The notes beneath the pieces were generated by a model. That model was given only the letters and a program-made list of their open reading frames with translations. It had not been told where the DNA came from and did no database searches. A stretch of DNA of 64,000 nt from Plasmodium coatneyi. Taxonomy: Eukaryota > Apicomplexa > Aconoidasida > Haemosporida > Plasmodiidae. The stretch lies in assembly GCF_001680005.1 (NCBI RefSeq), contig NC_033565.1, forward strand, positions 1 through 64,000. The letters run 5' to 3'. The position numbers were made by a program, and so were the translations under genes. Positions 55,212 through 64,000 of this stretch are shown piece after piece. Position 1 is the stretch's first letter, and each line of letters opens with the position of its first letter.

Positions 55212-56587
55212 ATGGCATCGACACGCCCAGATCTGAGGGTTAACTTCTATTACCTGGGGGGACCCCATAGTACATATATATATAATAACTCATGAATAGT
55301 AGAATGAAGAATAATATAAAGTGAATAATGACACACATATATTTCTCTAATTATCCTCTGTAGGATGAGCATTTGGCTCGGTTCCCCTCAAAAAATGATT
55401 TATACGGTGAATTATCCGCGAGAAGAGGTTCAGCCGGTTGTACTACTGGAAGTAAGGTACAAGATGCTAAGAAGCAGATAAATGCTTATCTTAAAAGAGA
55501 GAGCCATGCAAAAGGTTATGCAGAGAAGATCATAGAATTCTGGTGTCGTGTACATGAAACAAAGCAAGTCAATAGGTCTGATCATGATTGGTGCTATACA
55601 TTATATTATTGGCTAGGGGACATATTATTGAAACATATGAGAGATACCGATTCCTTCGCGGATGCCATGAGTGCAATTTACCATGAATTAAAGGGATTAG
55701 TTGGTGGGGTTACTTGCAGAAACCTATACAAGAATATTGACAAAAACACTTTTGACCAAATGAAAATAATGTATGACTATACTCAGGACGAATTACTTAT
55801 TGGGGTATATTCAACTACAGGGAAAGAAACTTGTGTCCCAGCATATCACGAACATTTAGAAAAGCTAAAAGGAGCATGTACACCTATAAATACGTATTGC
55901 CAGGTTCAGGCTAATACTGGGAGTTCATATTGTCAATGGTTTGAGAAAAAAAAAGAACAATATTGTACTCAGGACAAACTACAAAAATTAACCTGCACAA
56001 AAGTTCCTGGTGTCCCAGGTTCTTCTGGTTCCGGTTCTACAGGAACCTGGAACCCTGGTTCTTCCGGTACCGGTTCCACGGGAAACCAGAACACTGGTAG
56101 TCCAAGACCAGGTTCAACTGGACACCAGTCTCCGGGTTCCTCTGGACCCGGTAGTACTGGACATCAGTCTCCTAGTTCCTCTGGACCAGGTTCCACTGGA
56201 ACTTGGAACCCCGGTTCTTCTGGTTCCGGTTCCACAGGAACTTGGAATCCAGGTTCTTCCGGTACCGGTAGTACTGGCAACCAGAACACTGGTAGTCCAA
56301 GACCCGGTACTACAGGTTCCGAAGGTGGTAGAAGTGCCGTTATTCCTGCTGCTGTGTCAGGTGGACTTGCCGCAATAGGACTACCTGCCTTGGCATACTT
56401 TTTTTACAAGTATAAATCACACTTCTTCTTCCTTAAGGGGAATAACTCCTTTTCTGGAAGAAGCAGGAGTAAAAGGTCCCTTAGGAGAGAATTTAATGAG
56501 TTTGATGATGACGACGACGATGACACCTCAACAACAATAAATTCGTCCGAATATTCCATCCCATACACTACTTCATCATCCAGATGA
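55212..56587 (+). CDS. KIR: KIR protein with fibrinogen-alpha-like stalk; tail intron absent
   Basis: Exon 1, 55212-55238 (M-A-S-T-R-P-D-L-R, weak GTTAAC donor). Exon 2, 55364-56587, joined in phase 0, about 416 residues. The domain opens L-A-R-F-P-S-K-N-D-L-Y, with L-Y-Y-W-L-G-D at about residues 89-95 and M-Y-D-Y-T-Q-D. Residues about 226-330 are repeats of G-S-S-G-x-G-S-T-G with G-S-S-G-T-G-S-T-G-N-Q-N, G-S-P-R-P-G-S-T-G and T-G-T-W-N-P-G-S-S. These resemble the tandem repeats of mammalian fibrinogen alpha. A helix follows (about 334-358). Its end, A-Y-F-F-Y-K, runs straight into Y-K-S-H, the normal start of a tail exon, so the intron found in every other KIR here is cleanly missing. The tail is short, with a run of eight Asp, and stops at TGA without the usual Y-x-R-M end. 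Confidence 0.88.
56016..56330 (+). repeat. In-frame stalk repeat of the 55.2 kb KIR
   Basis: Coding repeats built on GGTTCTTCCGGTACCGGTTC-like units. A block of about 87 bases is present twice (56,026-56,112 and 56,224-56,310). It encodes G-S-G-S-T-G-T-W-N-P followed by G-S-S-G-T-G-S-T-G-N-Q-N-T-G. Differences between the copies are mostly at third codon positions, which suggests the protein sequence has been kept. Confidence 0.88.
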
Positions 56588-58123
56588 TCATCATCATCGT
56601 CTAGATAAAGAAGCAAGGTTATGTTAGGGGGTGGTAGGGTGGTAGGTGGGTTGTTAGGGTGGTGGTTGGTGGATGGAAGGTTGCTAGTTGGTAGGTGAGT
56701 TGTTAGGTGGGTGGTAGGTGGGTTATTAGGAGTGGTTGGTGGAAGAAAGGTTGTTAGGGGTAGAAGGAAGTAATGATTGTTAGGTGGTAGGTGGAAGGAA
56801 GATTGTGTTAGGGTGGTGGTAAGTGGATGGGAAGGCTGTTAGATGGTAGGGTGAAAGGAAAAAAGTGTGCTTAGGGGAAGTGTGCAGAGGGGTGCAGATT
56901 TTGGTATTAGTATTCGGGGAAGGTTCCTCACGTTTTTTTTTAATAAGAGAAAATAGAGAAAATAGAAAAAATAGGAAAAAAATAAAAGAATAAAAGAATA
57001 AAAAAAAGAAAAAAGAAAAAAAGAAAAAACAAAGAAAAGAAAGAAAAGGAAAAAAAAAAAAAAAGTGAGGGAGGAAAGTGTGTAGGGGGTGTAGTTCTTA
57101 GGGGTAGGAGTAAGGTTCTGTTAGGGGTGGAGGGGAGGTGTTAGATTGTTAGGGGTGTAAGGAAGGAAGGTTACTAGGTTAGAGGGAAGGAGGGAGGAAA
57201 TATTCTTAGGGGGGAGTGTGCAGGAGGGTGCAGTTTTGGGTGTTAGGTGTGGATGGAAGGAAGGTTACTTCCTTTAAGAAGAAAAAGAAAAAAAAAAAAA
57301 AAATTGAAGGAAGGAAGGGAGGTGTGCAGAGGAGTTCACATGGAGGGGAAGAATAAAGGAAGAAGGAATGAGAGTGAAGGAAGGTGTGTTAGGATGAAGG
57401 GTGTTAGTTGGGTAGAAGGAAGTTTGTTCGGTGTGATAGGTTTGTTGTTAGGTGTGGTTGGTACAAGGAAGGTTGTTGGGGGTGTCAACCCTAGGGGAGT
57501 GTTAATTTTGAAAGAAGGAAGTATGCTTAGGGGATGTGTGCAGAGGGGTGCACCTAAGGAGGAGTGTTAGGGGTGAAAAGAAGGAAGGTTACTTCCTTTA
57601 AGCAGAAAAAGAAAAAAAAAAAAAAAATTGAAGGGAGGAAGGTGTGCATCGGGGTGCAGATTTGGGTGTTAGGGTGGAAAGAAGGGGTGTTAGAATGATG
57701 TTGTTAGGGTTGAAGAAAAAAAGGTCGTTTCCTTTAGGGAGGGATACACCCGAAGGGTGTATAAAAAAAAAAGAAGAGAAAAAAAAAAAGTTTTAGGTAA
57801 TAAAAAGAAGAGAAAAAAATGTGTCAAAAAGGAAGATTTAAAAAGAAAAAGAAGAATAAAGAAAAGGTGTAAGGGAAGAAGGTTTAAGGAAGAAAAAAAG
57901 AAGAAGAAACCTTGTAAAGATAGAAGTTTTGAGGTGTAAAGAAGGAGGTTTTAAGGTGTAAGGAAGGAAGGTTTAAGGTGTAAAGAAGGAAGGTTTAAGG
58001 AAGAAAGAATGTATGTGTACATTCTGTTGTACACACATGTAGATACTTAGTGAAATACTCTTTTCCATTTAGTAAGTATCGATTCCATTCATTGAATAAA
58101 TAGTGTGGTAAAAAAAAAATAAA
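56588..58123. repeat. G-rich minisatellites and purine tracts upstream of SICAvar
   Basis: GTTAGGGTGGTGGTAGGTGG-type units (56,620-56,860), then A/G tracts. A repeat with a period of about 325 bases has landmarks GGTTACTTCCTTTAAG (57,261 and 57,586) and GTGCAGAGGGGTGCA (56,890, 57,538 and variants). From 57,830 onward, GTGTAAGGAAGGAAGGTTTAAG units follow. Resembles KIR intron repeats and may be remnants of them. Open frames here are repeat artefacts. Confidence 0.75.
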
Positions 58124-58429
58124 ATGGTAAAAATGGCTCCACCGAAGACGAGTGAATATGAACAAGACCATACAAAGGTAGAGGAGGAAGCGGGAGATGA
58201 TGCTGCGCATGGTCTGCGAACTGCAGCAAGTAGCGCAGAAAGTGCAAGTAACAAAGTTCATGGACGTAGGAAGAGAGACACTATATATATAGTCGGTGGA
58301 GGAATACCCGGAGTAAGAGTAAAGCATGTTCCAAATGAAGGGTATGGTTACGATTACTGATATATTTATATGTATATATAGATATGTGTACATATATATA
58401 TATGCTTTAAAAAATAGTGGTTGTACGAT

Positions 58430-58460
<31 letters not shown>

Positions 58461-61400
58461 TTTTCTCTTTCTCATTCTCTGTTCTTTTTTTCCCCGTCCT
58501 TCCTATAGGCAAGGTAAACATGATTTAATTCTGGAATTCGGTGGAAGGAGGGACCTCAACCACCTAACACAACCCACCTACCGTCACGACTACGATGGGG
58601 GTGGGGGTTGGTGGGTTGTTAGGGTGGTGGTAGGTGGAAGGAAGGAAGGTTGTTAGGTGGGTGAATGAGAATCTTTGTTTGGTTGGTGGAAGGAAAGGTT
58701 GTTAGGTGGGTGGTAGGTGAGTTGTTAGGGTGGTAGAGTGGAAGGAAGGTTGTTAAGGTGGTAGGGTGGAGGAAAGGATTTTTAGGGTGATGGTAGGTGG
58801 GTTGTTAGGGTGGTTGGTAATAGGTGCTTTGTTAGGGTGGTGGTAGGTGCTTTGTTGTGGCGGTTGAGGTGCCCCTTCCACACTGTACTACCATTTTACC
58901 ATACTTCCATTACCTTGTGTACTATTTATTCCTACTTCCACTTTTTTGCCCCCTTTTCTTACAGATGTTACCTGTGGCAAGCCTCAATTACAGCAAAGCT
59001 TAAAGACTCTTATAGAGAACTGGCATAAGGACAGGAATAAACAAAATAGAGAGTGGGTAAGGATAGTTACCCTTCATTTTGATCGGAGGCAGCACAAATA
59101 AACATAAAGGAATGTATATTATTGAAACGAAGCATCAATGAACTTTTCGTGTAGGTATAAATTGTATGCACATGTTCCATGTTTTCTTCTTCTTTATTGA
59201 CAGGACCAAGTGTGGGAAGAAATCGAAGGAAGGGTCGAGCTACTCTCCGAAGATATATCAAAGCATAAAGAAAGTATGAAAAAATATTGTAATGACCCCA
59301 GTGTGAAAGGAAAAACTTGGACAGAAGCAGATAGTAATGCTTGTATGCTCATCACTGCAGGATTAAAGCATATATACGAAATTAAAGAGGACACGGGCAA
59401 AAATGGCGAACAGGCCAGAAAGAATAATAGAACCTTCAGGGCCACTGCGGCATGTATCATATTGAATGAACTCATAAAAAAATTAGAAAAAAAGGCAAAA
59501 TCCTGTACCCAGATAATAAGCATAAAGGAAGGCATAAAACAAGCCTTTAAGGTCAGTAAAGAAATTAAGAAAGCTGTGTGCGATAATGATTTTGACTGTT
59601 TTGAGTGCACACAACAGCAGGACTATTCAAACTGTACAATGAACAAAGAACGAGTGGGAGAGAAATTAAAGACGAAAATCGATAAGGACGAAAAAATAAA
59701 AGAAGCACTCGGAGAGATATATCCACCTTCCGACCCCAACTCCCCCACTGGAACAGGTTATACAAAGAAAAAACCCTAGAAGGGAACAGGGAACTAGGAA
59801 GGGGAACGGGGAAGAAACGAATACCCATGCATTCCTTCATCATCCTTCTTTCCAACACCCCTAACAACCTATATTCCCTTACGAATTACCTTCCTCCTCC
59901 TTAGACACACCTTTCCTTCCTTAGATCCCTTCCTTCCTCTTTAAACACTCTGTTCTTCCTCCTTAAACCCTCCTTCCTTACAGCCACTATTGGGGAATGG
60001 TTTACGCAGTTTTCCACTAATGTAACAGAAAAAGACAAGGAACAGTATGAGGAACTCGGGGCCCTTTTAGCCTTGTGTGAGCAGAATGAAGATGAAGAAT
60101 CCTCTGGTAAGTGGGACAGGGAAAAGTACGGAAGCTTCTGTGAAATTATGATAAAAAATATAATATTGACGACAGCCGTTCCAAAGCAATATAAAAACGA
60201 AAAGGGAAAAACATCATGTCAGAAGATCGTAAAAGGAATTCCTGTATGTGATTTATTAAAAGTATGGATGTATTATATGCCTTTCTTCTGTGCTCCAAAG
60301 GAAGTTATAGAAGAGGCCCTTAGCCAAGTTAAAACTGTAAGGGAAGCATTAAATAAGAATCAGAACTATGTGCACTGCACTTATGATGATGCACTAAAAA
60401 TTCCTTACGGAGGCGGAAATGATATGGGAAGTGAAGCGTACGACCTATTTGGCACAAGTACATTATATAACATGATGAAAAAAACAACTAACAAGAAAGA
60501 ATGGTGCAAAAACGCTCCTGCGGGTGCTCCTGTTGCACGGGCTGATAAGGATACACCTGATCGAGTGGTCCCCAGTGATGACGCCTCAAATAAATTCAAA
60601 GAAATTGTTGAGCAACTTGAGGAAGTATTAGAACAGGAGGAGAAGGCAACATCCCCAGCAAAGTCACCCTCAGTTGATGACTGTAATGGTAAAACCTCCT
60701 GTGAATTTGTTAAGTGTATAGCAGATGAATGGGCACGGATCAGATCACACGGACCTTCAAAGAAGCCAGAGGTCAGAAGAGGGGGGGTGTTTATATATTT
60801 TTGTCCTTACGGTCTAACCATACACAATGAATATAAAAAGGGGGGAAGTATATATACTTCAAAAGGAGAACGGATAAATATGTCGTGTAGTTATTCAATA
60901 TATGTACATGCTCCTTTTTTTCTGTTGACAGAGTGATGTTTGGAATGACTTCCCCGATATATTGAAAAGCTTGTCTAATGCTATGACCAACGGGCAGGGG
61001 ACAAACGAAAAAGAATGCGAAGGCATTAATGTGGCAGATTCTACAAAGGAAGAAGCAAATAAAAAAGCATGTAATTATATTGTTAAAGGGTTAACATATA
61101 TATATGGTATTGACTTGTCTTATGATTCGGTTAAGCAGGCCAACCCTTATCTCAACAAAAGGTTTCAGCAAACTATGGCATGTCTTTTATTAAATGAATT
61201 CGCAAAACAAATGAAAAGTAAGTGCCCTGATTCGAAAGCAGGCATAGACAAAGGATTCGAATCTTGGGAACAAATTAAAGGAAAAAAATGCACGAATACT
61301 AGTTATCCATGTGTTGATTGCAAATGGGAAGAAGGCGACTATTCAGATTGCACAATAGGCAATGAACAAGTAAAGGACAAAGTAAAAGGAATACTAGATA

Positions 61401-62561
61401 CGAATGACAACATAAAGAAAACTTTGGAGGACATATGTAAGAAGGATGCGCCACCAGAAAAGACAGAAAAAACGCAAGATACAGTACAACAACCTTCAGA
61501 GGAGGACGATGATGAACCCCCACCTCTTCCTGCTGTTCCTAACGGGGATCAGGATGAACCTTCTGTAGATCCCGGTCCTGTTCCAGGGGGTGAACCTCAT
61601 GCTGAAGCAGAACCTATTCCCGGGAATACTGATCCAAACCAATCTCCTCAAGAACCTGCTGCTGCTGGAGATACTCATCTAGGTGCTGGAGGTGCCAGTT
61701 CCATTCCTGACACCCCTTCCCCTTCCAAACTTACTAGCAAGATTGACCTCCCTACATCATACCTTCCTTTAATTCCTTCGGTGACTGGTATCCTTGTTAT
61801 GAGTTATCTCCTTTGGAAGGTAAGGAAAAAAAAAAAAAATAAAATAAAAGAACAAAGGAAAAAAAAGAAAAAGGACTGAATAAGAGAAAGAATGAATAAA
61901 TACATGAGTGGATAAGGGTGTAGGATTTCGCATTTTAGGGTGTGTGTATGTAGTAATTACTGTTGCGTGAATAAAACATTTCACACCCCTATTAAAGAAT
62001 CATTTTCTTCTCTTTTTTTTTTTTTTTTTTGTTTAGTATTTTGCCTTTCTTGGTAAGAGAAGAAAACGTTATCGAAGAGCTCATCAAGTAAATGGTCCAA
62101 CCATACAGGAACAACTCCTTGCTTATGTGGAGGAAGGTGGTCCACATGAATATTACATTGTGAAGGAACGCAAACCTCGTTCTACGCCTATGAAAAGGAG
62201 AAAAAAACGGGGCGTTCGTCGTCGTGCTGGTCGATGTGGTGTACGTCGCCGCATGATTATTGATATTCACTTAGAAGTCTTAAACGAATGTCAAAAAGGC
62301 GATCTGCATTCGAAGAAGGAAGACTTTTTTAAAATTTTGGTTCAAGAATTTATGGGAAGTGAGTTCATAAAAGAAGAACCTGTTCCTCAGGAACAGGTTC
62401 AGGATTCGTGTTCCGCGTTTAGGGTTAATTTTCCTATGGAACAGGTCCCAAGTTCAGATTCCGGTTTTAGTGAAGAAGACTTTATTCCTAAGGAAGATGT
62501 TCCTGTGGAACAGGTTCCATGTTCGGATTCCGGTTTTAGGGGAGGAAGACTTTGTTCTTAA
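58124..62561 (+). CDS. SICAvar: SICAvar variant surface antigen
   Basis: Firm exons: 58965-59056, 59204-59756, 59984-60771, 60932-61819, 62037-62561. Phases 1, 0, 1, 0 and 0 join without stops. Domain exons start D-V-T-C-G-K, D-Q-V-W-E-E-I, A-T-I-G-E-W-F-T and S-D-V-W-N-D-F. Conserved cores are C-M-L-I-T-A-G-L-K-H-I-Y and C-N-Y-I-V-K-G-L-T-Y-I-Y, each followed by a C-x-x-C / D-Y-S-x-C-T motif. A Pro/Glu-rich stalk leads to a helix ending S-Y-L-L-W-K, then the basic tail exon with D-I-H-L-E-V-L-N-E-C and V-P-x-E-Q-V-P-S-S-D-S-G-F repeats, ending G-G-R-L-C-S. The 5' end is uncertain. An open frame from ATG 58,124 (M-V-K-M-A-P-P-K) could join through donor 58,342 and a 5-base exon at 58,509-58,513, which keeps frame. 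No signal peptide is seen, as is usual for the family. Confidence 0.82.
58555..58865. repeat. GTTAGGGTGGTGGTAGGTGG minisatellite in SICAvar 5' intron
   Basis: Repeats of GGTTGTTAGGGTGGTGGTAGGTGGAAGGAAG between the proposed first exon and the exon at 58,965. Same family as the KIR tail-intron repeats and as 56.6-56.86 kb. The G-runs on the plus strand could form quadruplexes. Confidence 0.8.
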
Positions 62562-63040
62562 AGAAGGATGTTCCTATGGAACAGGTTCCATGTTCAGATT
62601 CCGTGTTTAGGGAAGGAAGACTTTGTTCTCGAGGAAAGTGTTCCTAAGCAATATGTTCCTCAGGAACAGGTTCGAAAGTGCAGATTCCGGTTTTTAGGGT
62701 GTAGTAAATATTATTCTTTTTTTTTTTTATTTTTTCGTTTTGTGTATATCATGAAAGTGTTTGCGTGTTCATGTGTAATTAATATAAAGGGGAAGAAAAA
62801 AAATTTTCCCGACTTTATTTTGATTTGATTTGGTAAAATTTTTTTTTCTTGCAGATAAAAAAATGCTTATTCATTCTTTTATAAAAATTTTTTAACTTCA
62901 TAAATTTTTTTTGTTTGTTTTTTAAAATACAAAAATATTTCTTTGAAGAAGGTCAGCACCTTCCTTTTTTTTTTGTGTCCTTTTCACGTGCCCCCTTTCT
63001 GGGATTATTCTTTCCTTATGTGCTTATTCAAACATACCAA
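62562..63040. other. Convergent spacer: SICAvar tail decay
   Basis: 62,562-62,705 continues the SICAvar tail repeats out of frame, ending GGTTTTTAGGGTGTAG, which in frame would give the G-F-R-V-stop type end. AT-rich DNA and T tracts follow. No gene is seen. Confidence 0.6.
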
Positions 63041-63302
63041 TGGAAGGAAGGAAAGAAAAGGAAGGAAAGAAAAGGAAGGAAAGAAAAGGAAGGAAAGAAA
63101 AGGAAGGAAAGAAAAGGAAGGAAAGAAAAGGAAGGAAAGAAAAGGAAGGAAAGAAAAGGAAGGAAAGAAAAGGAAGGAAAGAAAAGGAAGGAAAGAAAAG
63201 GAAGGAAAAAAAAGGAAGGAAAAAAAAGGAAGGAAAAAAAAGGAAGGAAAAAAAAGGAAGGAAAAAAAGGAAGGAAAAAAAAGGAAGGAAAGGGAAAGAA
63301 AG
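63041..63302. repeat. 14-base purine tandem array
   Basis: About eighteen copies of GGAAGGAAAGAAAA, the last third drifting to GGAAGGAAAAAAAA. It generates long Lys/Glu/Gly open frames on plus and Phe/Ser/Pro/Leu frames on minus, none of them genes. It ends in GGTAATTTTTGCTTCTT, the element downstream of KIR genes, and belongs to the 3' flank of the KIR at 63,473. Confidence 0.93.
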
Positions 63303-63472
63303 GAAGAATGGTAATTTTTGCTTCTTTCCATACACACACTGCATAAGCTCTATTATGGTCATTTATGTGCCTCCCCCTCTTGAGGGAAGAGGCACACACT
63401 CATTCAACATTCCAGATGAGTGTTACATTACAATGGTGTTACATTCCAAAGTGTTCCACATACGATGTAACC

Positions 63473-63748
63473 TTATATTCGACCGTAACTTACATTAGGG
63501 TGACCTGGAGTACTATTATTTGTGGTATTTGTTCCTGCTCCTGTTCTTGTTCCTCTTTTGGGTGGTGATCTATCATATATGGTAGAAGTATCTTCTGTGG
63601 AATCTGCTATGGTTGAATCTGCTCTGGAGACGTCCGCTAATGTGTCGAATTCATTCCTGATGGTGGATCTTCTTCTTCTATTACTTCTTCTGCTATTTCC
63701 TCCATTTCCAGAAGTGTGGTTACCAAACCAGGAAGACCATGGTTTATA
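63473..63748 (-). CDS. KIR: KIR cytoplasmic tail exon; gene continues beyond window
   Basis: Terminal exon of 92 codons on the minus strand, from an AG acceptor at 63,749-63,750. It opens Y-K-P-W-S-S-W-F-G-N-H-T-S-G-N, has R-R-S-N-R-R-R-R-S-T-I-R-N-E-F-D-T-L and a Ser/Thr/Asp-rich section, and ends P-N-V-S-Y-G-R-I with TAA at 63,473-63,475 (Ile where relatives have Met). Both Trp codons that are broken in the relic at 2.2 kb are intact. The domain and first exon lie past base 64,000, so whether the gene is complete cannot be judged. Confidence 0.88.
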   Translation of the reverse strand, partial: YKPWSSWFGNHTSGNGGNSRRSNRRRRSTIRNEFDTLADVSRADSTIADSTEDTSTIYDRSPPKRGTRTGAGTNTTNNSTPGHPNVSYGRI

Positions 63749-63750
63749 CT

Positions 63751-64000
63751 CAAGGGAAGGAAGATTGTTAAGTATGGTTGTTGGAAGGAGTGTTGTTAGG
63801 TGGTAGTGCGGTAGGGTGGAAGGAAGGGTTGTTAGGTGGTAGATGGGTTGTTAGGACGAAGGAAGGGTTAGGTGTATTAGGATGATGGTATAAGGGGGTA
63901 TTAGAATGAAGGGGTTAGGGGTGGTAGGTGATAGGTGGGTTGTTAACTGCTAGGTGAGTCCTTAGGGTGATGGTAGGTGGGTTGTTAGGTGGTAGGAAGG
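63751..64000. repeat. GTTAGGTGGTAGG intron minisatellite at window edge
   Basis: Repeats of GTTGTTAGGTGGTAGGTGGG and TTAGGATGATGG within the tail intron of the partial KIR. They continue past the window and are the same family as 2.2-2.9 kb. Confidence 0.85.

Noticed and set aside
56010..56378. Val/Pro/Leu-rich frame on plus
   Set aside because: Shadow of the fibrinogen-like repeat in another frame; the KIR frame continues through domain, helix and tail.
62915..63498. Several overlapping 110-150 codon frames
   Set aside because: All run through the 14-base purine array and differ only by frame; non-coding 3' flank of a KIR.

Overview
The window is a chromosome end of a simian malaria parasite of the Plasmodium knowlesi / P. 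coatneyi type. It opens with CCCTAAA/CCCTGAA telomere repeats. Behind them lie only two large variant-antigen families, SICAvar and KIR, plus two small two-exon exported-protein genes. The SICAvar/KIR pairing and a CD99-like stretch in one KIR point to the knowlesi/coatneyi clade; I cannot separate the two species from this sequence. No housekeeping gene, tRNA, rRNA, CRISPR array or insertion sequence was seen.

Layout. 1-1167: telomere fused directly into the transmembrane exon of a SICAvar, whose last exon survives. 1884-2198: a lone, broken KIR tail exon (-). 2.2-4.2 kb: telomere-like minisatellites. 4284-8350: SICAvar (+). 9.0-11.2 kb: KIR (-) with one nonsense codon. 12.9-13.7 kb: exported-protein gene (-). 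14.9-16.5 kb: KIR (-). 17.4-17.7 kb: an unidentified decayed coding stretch. 20.1-22.5 kb: two-domain KIR (+). 24.1-45.8 kb: seven KIRs, all (-), one frameshifted, one with two domains, and one (30.5-32.6 kb) with extra stalk exons. 49.3-50.7 kb: KIR (+). 52.1-52.9 kb: second exported-protein gene (+). 55.2-56.6 kb: KIR (+) with the tail intron missing. 58.1-62.6 kb: SICAvar (+). 63.5 kb to the edge: tail exon of a further KIR (-).

How the genes work. SICAvar proteins (cysteine-rich domains, transmembrane segment, conserved basic cytoplasmic tail) and KIR proteins (tiny first exon, cysteine-containing domain with an F-F-Y-Y-W-L-G-D motif, transmembrane segment ending L-Y-K, cytoplasmic tail exon) are displayed on infected red cells and vary antigenically. 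Each SICAvar 3' end faces a KIR 3' end about 0.7-0.9 kb away, three times in the window, so the convergent pair looks like a recombination unit.

Most striking. The stalk between the KIR domain and the membrane appears to be a site for sequences resembling host proteins. The KIR at 55.2-56.6 kb has about 100 residues that resemble the tandem repeats of the host fibrinogen alpha chain. The KIR at 30.5-32.6 kb has a 19-residue stretch matching CD99 as I remember it, plus a separate exon with elastin-like V-G-V-A-P-G repeats. These extra exons are flanked by introns of matching phase, which would let them move as cassettes. The host comparisons are from memory and need an alignment.
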